Assembly: GCF_000002235.5 (NCBI RefSeq)
Contig: NW_022145597.1
Coordinates: 31,998,797-32,062,796, forward strand
DNA: 64,000 nt
Origin: Strongylocentrotus purpuratus
Taxonomy: Eukaryota > Echinodermata > Echinoidea > Camarodonta > Strongylocentrotidae
Reading direction: 5' to 3'
The notes under the pieces were generated by a model that saw only the letters and a program-made list of their open reading frames with translations, made no database searches and was not told where the DNA came from. A program made the position numbers and the translations under genes. The first letter of the stretch is position 1. Every line of letters starts with the position of its first letter. Below are positions 20,247-32,506 of the stretch, piece by piece.

Positions 20247-20475
20247 GGCCGGTATTCAATATTCAATACTTAGAATAAGTGCGAAATTTACTAAATAAAT
20301 TCCTAAGCTAAGAGCTGTATTTATCTCTATAGATAGAGAAGGAAAGTAAACACAAAAAGAGGGAGAAAGGAAAAGCAACAGAGAGAGGATAATGGATAGG
20401 GAAGAGGGAAAATAATGAGAAAATAAACTCCTAGAGGTAGAGAGGAGTTAGAAGTAGGATGAAATGAGGAGAAAT
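20247..20475. other. Purine-rich spacer
   Basis: A short AT-rich then GA-rich stretch leading into the minisatellite. No gene seen. Confidence 0.5.
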
Positions 20476-23045
20476 AGGGTGGATGGAGGAGAGGTAAGGT
20501 GGAAGGAGGAGAGGTAAGAGGGAAGGAGGGGAGAAGGGTGAATGGAGGAGAGATAGGTACGTGGGGGGGGGGGTAGGTTGGATGGAGGGATGGTAGAGGT
20601 AAGGTGGATGGAGGAGAGATAGGGTGGATGGAGGGTGGTAGAGGTAGGGTGGATGGAGGAGAGGTAGGTGGATGGAGGGTTGGTAGAGGTAGGGTGGATG
20701 GAGGAGAGATGGGTACGTGGGGGTAGGTTGGATTTAGGGGTGGTAGAGGTAGGGTGGAAGGAGGAGAGGTAGGGTGGATGGAGGAGAGATGGGTACGTGG
20801 GGGTAGGTTGGATTTAGGGGTGGTAGAGGTAGGGTGGATGGAGGAGAGGTAGGGTGGATGGAGGGTTGGTAGAGGTAGGGTGGAAGGAGGAGAGATGTGT
20901 ACGTTGGGGGTAGGTTGGATGGAGGGGTGGTAGAGGTAGGGTGGATCGAGGAGAGATGTGTACGTTGGGGGTAGGTTGGATGGAGGGGTGGTAGAGTTAG
21001 GGTGGAAGGAGGAGCGGTAGGGTGGATGGAGGGGTGGTAGGGGGGATGGATGGAGGAGAGATGAGTACGTGGGGTAGGTTTGATGGAGGGGTGGTAGAGG
21101 TAGGGTGGAGGAGAGATAGGGTGGATGGAGGGTGGTAGAGGGGGGATGGATGGAGGAGAGATAGGGTGGTGGATGAGAGGTAGAGTGGAGGGGAGGTAGA
21201 GGTTGGGGTTGACGAAGGGGTGGTAGAGGTATGGCGGATGGAGGAAAGATGGGTTCATGGGAGGTAGGGTGGGTGGAGGAGAGGTAAGGTGGAAGGAGGA
21301 GAGGTAGTGTGGATGGAGCAGTGGTAGAGGTAGGGTGGGTGGACGAGAGATGTGTACGTGGGGGTAGGTGGAGGGGAGGGGTGGTAAATGTAGGGTGGAT
21401 GGAGGGTGGTAGAGGTAGGGTGGATGGAGGAGAGGTAGAGTGGAGGGGAGGTAGAGGTTGGGGTTGGGGTTGATGGTAGGGTAGGAGGAGTGAGGTAGGG
21501 TGGATGGAGGAGAGGTAGGGTGGATGGAGGAGAGGTAGGGATGATAGAGGGTTGGTGGAGGTAGGGTGGATGGAGGAGAGATGAGTACGTGAGGGGTAGG
21601 TGGATGGAGGGTGGTAGAGGTATGTTGGATGGAGGTGTGGTAGAGGTAGGGTGGATGGAGGGGTCGAAGAGGTAGGGTGGATGGAGAAGAGATGTGTATG
21701 TGGGGGTAGGTTGGATGGAGGGTTGGTAAATGTAGGGTGGAAAAAGGAGAGGTAGGGTGGATGGAGGGGTGGTAGAGGTAGGGTGGATGGAGGAGAGGTA
21801 GAGTGGAGGGGAGGTAGAGGTTGGGGTTGGGGTGATGGTAGGGTAGGAGGAGTGAGGTAGGGTGGATGGAGGAGAGGTAGGGTGGATGGAGGAGAGGTAG
21901 GGATGATAGAGGGTTGGTGGAGGTAGGGTGGATGGAGGAGAGATGAGTACGTGAGGTAGGTTGGATGGAGGGGTGGTAGAGGTATGTGGATGGAGGTGTG
22001 GTAGAGGTAGGGTGGATGGAGGGGTCGAAGAGGTAGGGTGGGTGGAGAAGAGATGGGTACGTGGGGGGTAGGTTGGATGGAGGGGTACGGGTAGAGGTAG
22101 GGTGGATGGAGGAGAGGTAGGGTGGATCGAGGAGAGATGGGTACGTGGGAGGTAGGTTGGATGGAGGGGTACGTGGTAGAGGTAGGTAGTGGATGGAGGA
22201 GAGGTAGGGTGGATCGAGGAGAGATGGGTACGTGGGGGTAGTTGGATGGAGGGGTGGTAAATGTAGGGTGGAAAAAGGAGAGGTATGGTGGATGGAGGGG
22301 TGGTAGAGGTTGGGGTGGATGGAGGGGTAATAGAGGTAGGGTAGGAGGAGGAGAGAGGTAGGGTAGGAGAAGAGAGAGGTAGGGTGAAGGAGGAGTGAGG
22401 TAGTGTGGATGGAGAAGAGGTAGGGTGGAAGGAGGAGAGATGGGTACGTGAGGTAGGTTGGATGGAGGGGTGGTAGAAGTTGGGGTGGATGGAGGGGTAA
22501 TAGGGTAGGTAGAAGAGGGAGAGAGGTAGGGTGGATGGAGAAGAGGTAGGGTGGATGGAGGAGAGGTAGGGTGGATGGAGGAGAGGTAGGGTTGGATGGA
22601 GGGTTGGTAGAGGTAGGGTGGATGGAGGAGAGATGAGTACGTGAGGGGTAGGTTGGATGAAGGGGTGGTATAGAGGTAGGGTGGATGGAGAAGAGGTAGG
22701 GTGGATGGAGGAGAGATGGGTACGTGGGGGTAGGTTGGATGGAGGGGTTAGAGGTAGGGTGGATGGAGGAGAGGTAGGTTGGATGGAGGGGTGGGAGAGG
22801 TTGGGTTGGAGGGAGGAGAGATGGGTACGTGGGGGGGGGTATGTTGGATGGAGGGGACGTAGATGCAAGGTGGAGAGTTAGGGTGGATAGAGGGGAGGTA
22901 GAGGTAGGGTGGATGGAGGAGAGGTAGGTGCATGGATGGAGGAGGGCTAGGGTGGTTGGAGGGTAGGGTGGATGGAGGGTTGGTAGGGGTAGGATGAATG
23001 GAGAAGGGGTAGGGTGGATGGAGGGGGATGTAGAGGAAGGTAGCA
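20476..23045. repeat. GGATGGAGG minisatellite with higher-order units
   Basis: Built from alternating modules GGATGGAGGAGAGGTAGGGT, GGATGGAGGGGTGGTAGAGG and GAGATGGGTACGTGGGGGTA. The TACGTG-bearing module recurs about 18 times across the array. A longer unit containing GGTTGGGGTTGGGG and GATGGTAGGGTAGGAGGAG recurs with an offset of about 362 bases (near 21472 and 21834), with a partial copy near 21190. The complement strand lacks stop codons in two frames (782 and 537 codons), a base-composition artefact. Confidence 0.93.
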
Positions 23046-23492
23046 GATGAAAGACTTTCACCGTATACACAAACACACACATGCTCTCATTATAAATTTA
23101 AAACGTTTGAGAAGCTTATTTCATTGGAAATAAAAACAAAGACAGTAGTAAACATTTTAAAATTTCAATTTATCTTTGAGCATTAAATTTTGTATTACAT
23201 CACAAAGAGTAATAATGACAAATCATTTTCTTATTTTTGAATTACATTGACATTCTTTCTCACAAAATTGGTAATTCGATCACAGAGTTATACATATTGT
23301 TACATTATTGCAATATGTCATGGGAAAATATAAAAATATTACACTATTGACGCATATATTACATTTGCATTTTCGAGAGTTTCAATGGCATTGACATTGT
23401 TTACAAACAAATAGTCTCAGTAAATAGTGTAGAATTCATCACTTAATTCACAGTTATGAGTATTGTATTGAGACACAAATAATGATATTACA
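23046..23492. other. AT-rich spacer, no gene
   Basis: No coding sequence, element or repeat recognised beyond a short ACACAC run near 23070. Confidence 0.6.
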
Positions 23493-23590
23493 CAGGGGCG
23501 TCAATCCGAAGGTTAGCAACTAATTTCAGAAGTGTCTGTATACAGAACATAATAATGCAATGTTTGCCCGAACGATGGATTGACGCCCTA
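23493..23590. mobile_element. ~98-base MITE-like element, GGGCGTCAATCC ends
   Basis: CAGGGGCGTCAATCC at the left and GGATTGACGCCCTA at the right give a 12-base exact inverted repeat (GGGCGTCAATCC). No clear target duplication is seen. The CAG start hints at a hAT origin. Confidence 0.6.
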
Positions 23591-24091
23591 CCCACATCGA
23601 TGTGATTTGAGATGTCATGAAGACATTTGATATATGGCTCCTCTCGCCATCATACCTGTCATGTGGGTCGTACAAAGCACATAAAGTACAGTTACCATGG
23701 TTACAGGTGGCAAGTAGATTTACCTTGATAGATAACTACACTATCATGCAATAGTACAGATGTTGGATGACTGTTGGACAGAATGACCATCATTAAGCCC
23801 AATCAAATAAACATCATCCTAGTACCAATTGGAAATAATCCTTAAGATTGTGAACTCAAAATCGAATTCTTGTACCATCAACCGACTTTGATGAGGATTT
23901 ATCTATTGATTGAATTATAAGGGGGTATATGATGGGGGAAGGTGATGATACTCCTCATGTGAGTATTTGCCCCTCCCACATGAGTCGAAGGTGGCATATT
24001 TGGGAATAGGTACTTTGTTGCCCCTCCCCCATAGTGTAATAATTGGAGAAGCCCATCATTGTAGGAGCACTGCTTATATATGCCACTAGCT
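23591..24091. other. Spacer, no gene
   Basis: No supported feature. Short frames on both strands lack family resemblance. Confidence 0.5.
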
Positions 24092-24360
24092 AGGCTCCTC
24101 CCTGTCACTGTATATATGCATGGGTATGCAGGGGAGGGACCCATTTGAAGATGATGTTTTGCGTTTCCCCTCCCCTTCTAGCTTTCAACAGATAATGAGA
24201 GGAGCAATTGATTGAAGCTCTTCCCTATCAGTATGTATGCATGGGTATGCAGGGGAGGGACCCATTTGAAGATGATGTTCTGCGTTTCCCCTCCCCTTCT
24301 AGCTTACAACAGATAATGAGAGGAGCAATTGATTGAAGCTCCTCCCTATCTGTTGTGTTT
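24092..24360. repeat. ~120-base tandem repeat, a little over two copies
   Basis: GCATGGGTATGCAGGGGAGG, CCCATTTGAAGATGATGTT, TTTCCCCTCCCCTTCTAGCT and AGATAATGAGAGGAGCAATT occur at 24118-24220 and again at 24239-24340 in the same order. A partial third copy starts near 24350. Confidence 0.92.
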
Positions 24361-26362
24361 AAGAATGGTTATACAGGGGAGGGGTAAATTCTGACACATT
24401 TTGCCTTTTTTATCATCCATTGACTCAGGATGGGGGTGCTCCGTTCTCCCATCCTCACCCCCTTCAATTAATTTTTTTTTAAATGTTGTTATGACCAAAC
24501 GCCCCAGCCCTCTAAGGGCAAAGGCACCAATATTGTAAAAGAGAATCCCAGTATACCTTGCTTGCCACCTGTAGTAAACAATTAAAAAAAAAAATTGAAA
24601 AAAGGTGCAGGTATTTCAATGCTAAACCATCCACTGTATGCAAACGATAAGGATATTTCTATCCTAAAACCACCAAAACCCAGTTAGGGAAAAGGTGCAG
24701 AAGAACAGGCTACATACCTTGCCTGGCTGCACCAAGCTGGTATGTGCTACAAGATTAATGTATCTTCATCGTTATGTAAAAAGCATCAGTTTAATTGTCG
24801 TAAAATGAGAGAGGGGGACTGACTTGATAAAAACATATCAACCAATTTGAGGAAACACTATACATTTCTCCTATTCCCCTCTCCCAAATATTCTGCTAAC
24901 ATCTTTAAATCACATCTTGAACATAAAAATGTGTTGTAATAGTAGAATATTCATTACCAATACGACAAACATTGTTGTATGGTAAGAAACTGTCTACCAA
25001 AAATAAACCTATACTCTCTCCTATAAATATACAGTGGATGGCACTATACCAGTCATACATTCTTTTAACCATGGAGACCAACAAATATTCATGAAATCTT
25101 TTAGCCATTATATAACCACGTTCCTCATACATCATATTTCTGTAAAGTGTTTACAAGCATCGCAGATGTGTAGACACTATGGTATTATACCATCTGATGA
25201 TCACCATTATAGTGCAAAAATCTGTTTTGAGATGAACAAAACAAGGAGCACTACAAAATTGCCAGTTACATGGACAGGCACCTTGCCTGTTATATCTCCC
25301 GGTATAAACCGCAAGATGAAGCAGATGAGACTGCTTAGTGGGAACGTGAAATTGTATGGCATGGTTAAAAGAACGAATGCAATTTGCGATATAGCTACGC
25401 TTGTGACAGTTCCTAACTCACCAGTGGTACACACGTATGCATCCATGAATATGGTACATACACCAAGCCAAGCTCACAAGCAGGCTTAGGCCAGGCTTCA
25501 AGAGCCTCCATCCTCATCGAAATGAGGGCTCCTGGATATGTTAACAGGAGAATGTGGGGACCTATAATCACATTATACTACAGTATGATTTTTACTAACA
25601 ATTATAGAATGATATGGGATAGAAGAGTTCCCAACATACTATGGCACATTAGAAGTGTCGTTAATACAATATCAGGTATGGCAATCATCCCTTTAAAGAT
25701 ATAAATACATGTATATACAAACAGGACACTTTTGTTGCCTTTTAATCATTTCATATTCACAATTAACAATGACAAAGCTCTTTCACAACAAGGGATTCAG
25801 CTTTTTAAATATCAATCTACATTATGGTAACAAGTATAGCATGATAACTAGTATGACAACCAGTGGAGAACAGAAAGTAACAACTTAAAGATGATAACAA
25901 CTTAAATAGTGCTCTAACTTGGTTCATAATATTAATTATAAACCGTATCAGATATCTGAGCAGTTTTTGTACAAGAGCAAATACTGGAATATATGATATA
26001 CAAATTGATGATACAAAATGTATTATTTCTATATTTACGAGTTGTAACAGATATACTAGATTTCCCACTTGCAAGGTACAATAAAACTTTTCATGCCAGG
26101 AATATATTGTGTTGCAGGTTTTATTTCTAGTTCTCTCACAATACTAGGAATTAAAGCATGGCTCAATGATGCACAATTTTATAATTTTTTGTAATGGTTT
26201 TATTACCCAACTTAATTAACACTTCCACGTCTGGAAATGAAAAATAAGTTGCTGATGCAAAAGAGTTTACTCACCCACGTCTGGGTTCATACACCCTATT
26301 GCATATTCAGGATTAAATTACCTGCTGAAACAAAGAAAGTTTTTGAAATGTTTTTTGTTTGC
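24361..26362. other. AT-rich region, no defensible gene
   Basis: The longest frame is 151 codons at 25034-25489 (plus). Overlapping minus frames of 76 and 79 codons include hydrophobic stretches. None matches a family I know, and codon usage gives no support. A few minus-strand splice-like sites (for example CAGGCAAG followed by GTATGT near 24715) exist, but I cannot build a consistent gene from them. It could be intron or UTR of a gene not resolved here. Confidence 0.4.
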
Positions 26363-26742
26363 AATTCTCGCTACCCCAAATAGCGATTCTGCCGAGATCC
26401 GGGAAAATCCTGAAACGCGCATTGCATTATGGGATAGCTTTTCGACATTACAGCTTCTGTGCAGGCGTTCGTGATCACAACCCTCTCTTTCACGGTAGAG
26501 TTAACGGCCTTTTGTGCTAAAGTCACTAATTCTGCCCGAAGCTTTCCATTGCATATTATAATTGTACAAATTACACTGATTGGCATCGATTTTAGCGTGC
26601 GTGAAACTCTGCACAGCGAACACAGGCGCTAGCGCCAGTGGATGGGACTCTATACCGGAAGTTGTAGTGACGACCCGAGAGAGTGAAAATTACCTCGTCT
26701 CGCGATTTCGAGATTTCGTACCTATTTAGGGTAGCGAGAATT
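26363..26742. mobile_element. 380-base inverted-repeat element, AATTCTCGCTACCC ends
   Basis: AATTCTCGCTACCCCAAATA at 26363 and its near-complement TATTTAGGGTAGCGAGAATT ending at 26742 form a ~20-base inverted repeat with one mismatch. The interior is richer in CpG than its surroundings and contains the perfect palindrome GGCGCTAGCGCC at 26625-26636. Flanks also pair weakly (TTTG and CAAA). A MITE is most likely, but a CpG-rich promoter cannot be excluded from sequence alone. Confidence 0.6.
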
Positions 26743-29090
26743 CAACAAACAGTTCTTCCATGTATAATTCCATATTATTGTGCGAGACTCATAAGCAACA
26801 AGTGACTAAGAATAAATTCTATCTTCGTTCCCGAGATGGAATTTCTCAGATTAGTGATTTTTCATTTTCCTTAAATTCCTCTATCTGGAATTCTCTGCTT
26901 AAACATTGCAAGTAGGATGCTTAATAATAATAAAAAAATCAACTGATTAAGCTTTAGATGCAAGACAAAGAAGACATTTCGTACAATAAGAAAATTCGTA
27001 CATTCATAAAGAACATTTTACATTTCAATGTACTTTGCATAGCCTTAGCAAAAAAACTTTACAAATGCATACATATGAATATCAATTTCTAGAATTTTGC
27101 ATTACTGCTACAAAGTAAGAAAAAAATTGTTCAGTTATATAATGGCACTGATACTAGTTACCTACATTTACAAATATTACACTATAGAATGAAAGAATAC
27201 ATGGAAAATATAAACCATAATTATCGAGGTGATCATGAAATAACATCACATATTAAAAACAATCTCATCAATCTGGTTTAATAATTTCATGCCTTGTTTA
27301 CACTTTTTTGATTATTTCAAAACGGTTTATTAAACAATAAATGTCACAGCCATGTGACCGAATAGACCAGTTCATGGTTAATACAATAAGTCTGAAACGA
27401 CCCCGAATATCCATAGATCTTCAAAACATGAAGAGGTCCCACTTTGTACATGTTGAAATATTCAATCCTACAGCGATGGAGGTGCTACATATTTGTTTCG
27501 CCTTTTCAAAGAAAACTTTCACCTGTGTATCATGGAGTGCACTGCTTGTGCATGAATGAATAATGACTACATAACTTTCATGAGCAACTATCCAGTATTT
27601 CGTCTCGTGTATTTCACAATTTGTTCTGCAATGACCTTTATCTGCTCATGCTCAGACTGCAACTGTGAACTGGCTCAATGCACAATTATGTCAGAGCTAG
27701 AGATTATTTTACGATATGGTGATTGTGGCAGGAACTGTTCCCTTTTTTCATTAATAATGCAACGTGTACTGTGAACAAAATGGTACTCTTTTCAATAGGA
27801 ATATGCAGGTTGCTCTAGCATAAATCTGTATTTGATTACTGATTTTTAAAGTATTTTCTTCTTTATTTGTTTTGTCTGTTCATCATTAACTACTTGAATC
27901 GCTTTAGGCAATAATGTACTGGTAAGATACATTTGTATGTATGTATGGAACTGAAAAGGCTATGCTTTAAACAAATTCCAGATATATTGGATTGAGTATC
28001 GACGAGTAATATACACGTCCCAAATATAAAGAAAATATGTAGTAACTAAATTTTAAAAAAAATAGAAAAATTCGAGACATTTGAGTTATAATTACAAAGA
28101 AATAAAAGGAAAATAGAGAGGGTTGGTGCTGTGAATATAATATAAAATATTCAACAGGAAATCGATGTTAATGAGTCAAAAATAGTCCATGCATTGGGGT
28201 ACTAGCAATCTTGCCATAATTGTGATGGAATCTACATGTATAGGAATTTTTAAAATATAATATCTAGATTTAAAAGTCCTATATTACAAAGAGTAAGAGG
28301 AAACAGGGGGAGGGGGCTATTACTTAATCTGAAACCTAAATAACAGTTTAAAGTATTTAATAGAGAGATGGCCGTTCCTTTCAATATGTTGTACAGTGTT
28401 CGAAAACAGTAGGTAAATGAGCCCAAAATTGTACAAATCAAAGACAATGAGAAAAGAGCTTGCTGTTAATCTGCTGGATTGTACTATTAAAGAAAATATT
28501 CAAACGATTAAATCGAAATTCAAAATCATTAAAACTAATGTATACAATTTTTTTTGGTCTTATGTCTACTTATCAATGTCTTAAATGGATAAGAGGAATA
28601 ATTTTAAATAAACCGGACATGGAACATCCACAAAAGTAAATCAATTTTACAAGTAAGAACTACACAAGTTAATAGTGGGAGACAATGGGAATACACTACC
28701 TCCTGTAATGAATCTAATAAACAATATTTTAACAGGTATTCATCTAACAAATAATAGAGTGCCAAACTGGAAACAAGGATAATTTGTCTTTCTAATTAAC
28801 AGTATTCAAAGAAGCAAAATCAAGAAATTTGAGAAATGATCATTAACATAAAGAGAGAAAGAGGGAGAAAAAGAGAGAAGATAGGGGGGGGGTAACTAAC
28901 CACTGTATTGGAGTATTCAAACAAGCAAATCAATGTTATAATTATGAAATATAAGAGAAGAGGGGAAGCCATGTGTCTTGTTATTCGAATCTGATATATA
29001 AAGCAGAAGAAGAAGAAGAGATATAGAGAGGGAGGAGGTATGGAGGGAGATAGTTCTTGCTTTGAACATCCCGGAGCCCCTAGATAGTAT
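26743..29090. other. AT-rich region with diverged repeats, no gene
   Basis: No supported gene. Motifs such as TATTCAAACAAGCAAAT recur in diverged form here (near 28913) and also near 32095 and 55157, with GA-rich stretches between, suggesting an old dispersed repeat on both sides of the large satellite. Confidence 0.4.
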
Positions 29091-30029
29091 ATAACGTAGA
29101 ATAACATCGATTTGTTGTTGTACGAATGTAATTTTTGGTATAGGGCTTTTTAGGACCTTCTGAACAATGTTAGGGTTGGAGCCCCCTTCAAAACATTTAT
29201 ATATGTTTTGACTTCCAAGACTCATTCATTTTTTCATCTGATTTTTTCCAAAATATTCTGAAGGGCTCCTAGGCTATGATTAGTTGAAAGTAACGCTTAG
29301 CCACCTGACATGAGCGTTTTCTGTTGTGCAGACTAATTACTGGCAATTCACAACATTATACCCCCAGAGAGTGCACAGTATTAAGATAAAACATCAACGC
29401 GGGGATCCGGAAAAACACCCCGAGCCCCTTCACACTTATGCGATTGTTTTGCCGGGGCTCCTTGCTTATGTCGGTCAGTAGGTTCTAAGAGAGCCTGTAC
29501 CAAAACAGGCTGTCATATAACCACAAACCAATGTGATCTTACACAATATCTAACACGGGCTCTGGTACGACGCCCCCGCCCCCAAATCACACCTATGTAA
29601 ATGTTTTGTTGGGGCTCAAACCCTAACATCGTGTAGTAGGTCCAAAAAAGGCCCGTACCAGAAATTGTATTCGTACAAGAAAAAATATCCATGTTATTTT
29701 ACCTTCAATATTATTTGGGGGATCCGGGACGACGCCCCGACGCCCACACCCTCATATGATTTTATTGCCAGGGGGTTATACCCTACTATCTTTCAATAGG
29801 TCCTAAGGAAGCCATGTACAAAAACAGGCTGTTGTTTTACCACAAACCAATGTGACCATACACGATATACAATATGGGGGCTCCGGTACGACGCCCCGCC
29901 CCCAAATCACACCTATATGAATGTTTTTGAGGGGGCTCCAACCCTAAAATCGTTCAGAAGGTCCTAAATAGCCCTGTAACAAAAATTGCATTCGTACTAC
30001 AACAAATCAGTGTTATTTTACTTTATATA
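29091..30029. repeat. ~157-base tandem family with one inverted copy (left part)
   Basis: Units carry GACGCCCCGCCCCCAAATCA, GGGGGCTCCAACCCTAAAAT, TTCAGAAGGTCCTAA and ACAGGCTGT blocks. Direct copies begin near 29399, 29558, 29716 and 29872. An inverted copy lies at about 29103-29195, reading ATTTGTTGTTGTACGAATG, TAGGACCTTCTGAAC and TAGGGTTGGAGCCCCC. The family resumes at 31134 after the inserted element. Confidence 0.85.
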
Positions 30030-31133
30030 TAGGATTTCCCGGTCAAATTCGCGAGTTTGTCATTCGAATTCATTTACTTTGCATTTAATTTAGCGCAGAT
30101 CTGCTTTGCCATGCCAATTATTATTCAATTTTCCCGATTGTGTATTTAATTTAGGATTTTGGTCGAAGGATTTCATAGATCTGTCATTCAATTTAGAAAC
30201 TGCTCAACTAGCATTCAAATTAATCGTCACTTGTCGAGGCGTCATTTTTATCATTCAAATTAACACCTGTCATTCGTATTCGAATTATGTTTATTCAAGT
30301 TAGGAATGTTAGGGGGGAGAAATGCAACACACGTTTACAATTTTAAAAAAATGCAATTAAATACATGATTTGCTATTGGGGTCTTTTCTGTTATTCAATG
30401 TATTAGTTTTGAGGACAAAGCATATGTTTGTAGTCAGACATTAGGTAAAGAAGGGGCGACATCAAGGGATATGGCATCTCTGAACGGACATGTTCATAAA
30501 TATACCCCGGAAAAGTGGGGACACGAAAACACCTACCCCAGTCACAATATTGTACCCTTCCTCCATAATGAAATTGTGATAAATTTATGATGAAACACAA
30601 GACAAACAACTTCCTTACATGAAAATTTACACAAATATTGAGACCATCAAGTCCGTAGATGTACAGTAAGTTTTTTTTTTAACAATCAAACTTAAAGGCT
30701 GATGAATATCTGATAAATCTAAATGTATATAAAGAGTATAAATGCAAGAAAATAAAAAAGGATGAAATACACATGAAAAAACGATCTTAAAAGAATGAGC
30801 TATAAAAAGTGTTTAAAAAACGAGAAATGTGTATTGACCATTAATTTTAGTGCACAAAGTGCTAATTTGAATGCTACAAATGAATTAGAATGCTAAAAGT
30901 ACACCGTCGCGATGTCAGGTTGCGCTAAATCGAATGACCAAATAGCGAAAGAAGCAATTTGTTCATTAATTGGAATGAAACATACATAGATTCTAACGAA
31001 AACTTCATAGATTTGAAATCTAGAAAAAGGAATATAAATCCGAGATATACCCGACAGCACTAAAACCGTCGAATTTGAACGCAAGACAAATGAACTTGAA
31101 TGACAAAGTCGCGAATTTGGCCGGGAAATCCTA
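30030..31133. mobile_element. 1.1-kb terminal-inverted-repeat element with subterminal iterons
   Basis: The left end TAGGATTTCCCGG, then CAAATTCGCGA and TTTGTCATTC, is mirrored at the right end, giving about 50 bases of inverted repeat with few mismatches. TA at 30028-30029 and 31134-31135 may be the target duplication. With one TA removed, the flanks rebuild a continuous unit of the surrounding tandem family (compare 29703-29720). Many near-copies of TCATTC(A/G)AATT and GCATTCAAATTA lie inside both ends, resembling transposase-binding iterons. There is no transposase frame, so it is non-autonomous. A TA target suggests Tc1/mariner-like mobilisation, but the superfamily is not proven. Confidence 0.8.
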
Positions 31134-31260
31134 TATTATTTAGGGGCTCGGGGTGACGCCAACGCTCCCACACCTTTAAATTATTTTTTTTACCTAGGGC
31201 TCCTAGGATAATATCGTTCAGTAGGTCCTAAGGAAGCCCTTTACCAAAAATGGCGCTTTT
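31134..31260. repeat. ~157-base tandem family (right part)
   Basis: The continuation of the family at 29091-30029 after the inserted element: GGGGCTCGGGGTGACGCC, CCACACCTTTAAAT, GGGCTCCTAGGATAATATCG and TTCAGTAGGTCCTAAGGAAG. Confidence 0.8.
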
Positions 31261-32464
31261 ATCCGGCAAATAACGATAATTTATAAATTGGACGCTAAGA
31301 CACCTGACTAATAGAAATCTTGTTCAGATTATGTGATACAACTATGTCATTGCAATGTTCATGCATTCCAAAGGTGACGTACATTTGAAATTGCCTCAGG
31401 TTCTTTTTTTCCATTATAGTTCCGATTGTGTTGGAAGTGGAAATATTGCATCACTTTTATATTATGAAGCCTTCAATGAGCAAATGTATATTATAAAATA
31501 AAAAGACTACGGCCAATGCGACTGATGGAGCAAGAGACAGACAGCCTATGGAACCAAAGGGGAGGTGAGACTGCAACCCTACTCTCACCCCTACTATAAC
31601 TGCAACAATAACATAAATAGCCGTTTGCATGTACTTTTCGGTTCCCAGCCTTTTGAAAAAGCACTGCAGTTCCTGTCATGGGCTTTTAATCCATGTCCTG
31701 AGCTATACAAAATAATTGTTTAGAAGGGAATCTGATGTTCACTTTTAAAATAAGCTCATCAGTATATACATAGCAGCATTTTAAAATAAAAATAGAGAAG
31801 GGAATTAAATTCTTATGAATCTGATACAGACCTAACATAAAGCTAGGTAAATAGGAACAAATACGGGATATTCTAATAGAAAATTTACAGGAATAATAAA
31901 GACCCCATCAATTCAAATAAAATAATATTGAATACAAGAAATACAACGATGTGCATTACTCCAGATTAAATATGAATAGTGATGCCACAGTTATGATACA
32001 TTATTCAGACAAAAAATTAATCTAAATGAAGTCATAACTTAAAAATAAAATTAGAGCGAGTAAGAGTGAATAATTCTTGTTTTCAATCTGATATAAATTA
32101 TTCAAACGAGCAAATAATTAAGAGTAAAATTACAACTATGACGATAAAGAGATAATGATTTCTTGTGAAACCGAGAAAATACTATAGCTGAACATGCTAA
32201 AACACTAACTTTTAGTAAATGAAAACAAATTCTGAAATCAATTTTTTGAGAAGATAAAGATCCCAACACTTATGCAGACCCTTTTCAGTTTTGTTAAGAT
32301 GAAGATGGGGTATGGAACGGGTCTCTAACATTCCTGGGTGAAAGTCAAGTGAAAATCTTTCCAAATTTGGTTCTCATTCACACAGATTTCTATTGGCTTC
32401 ATTTTACAGCACTGTATTAAATTATATATCAAACAATAACATAATAAAAATTGATTTGAATCTG
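31261..32464. other. AT-rich spacer, no gene
   Basis: No supported gene. A GC-richer patch at 31500-31690 gives only a 62-codon minus frame without family resemblance. Confidence 0.5.
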
Positions 32465-32506
32465 GCATTAATAATAATGATAATAATAATAATAATAACA
32501 ATAATG
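32465..32506. repeat. (AAT)n microsatellite at satellite edge
   Basis: About twelve AAT/ATA triplets directly before GGGTTTTTGTATAGCGCTC, where the large satellite begins. Confidence 0.85.

Noticed and set aside
20734..23082. 782-residue minus frame rich in Pro, Ser, Thr, Leu, His and Tyr, with a 537-residue frame overlapping in another phase
   Set aside because: Both frames exist because the C/T-rich strand of the minisatellite rarely forms stop codons. Repeat units change length freely across frames, and there is no splice, start or family support.
24540..24740. Minus-strand splice-like pairs such as TTTACTACAG...CAAG-GTATAC and TTGTAG...CAAG-GTATGT
   Set aside because: They would define exons of 12 and 29 bases with no linked coding exons. 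Probably chance.
25034..25489. 151-codon plus frame with overlapping hydrophobic minus frames
   Set aside because: No family resemblance. The frame length is not exceptional for this base composition, and I could not build exons around it.
31491..31679. GC-richer patch with a 62-codon minus frame and a GGAG-GTGAGA donor-like site on the plus strand
   Set aside because: No acceptor, partner exon or recognisable protein.
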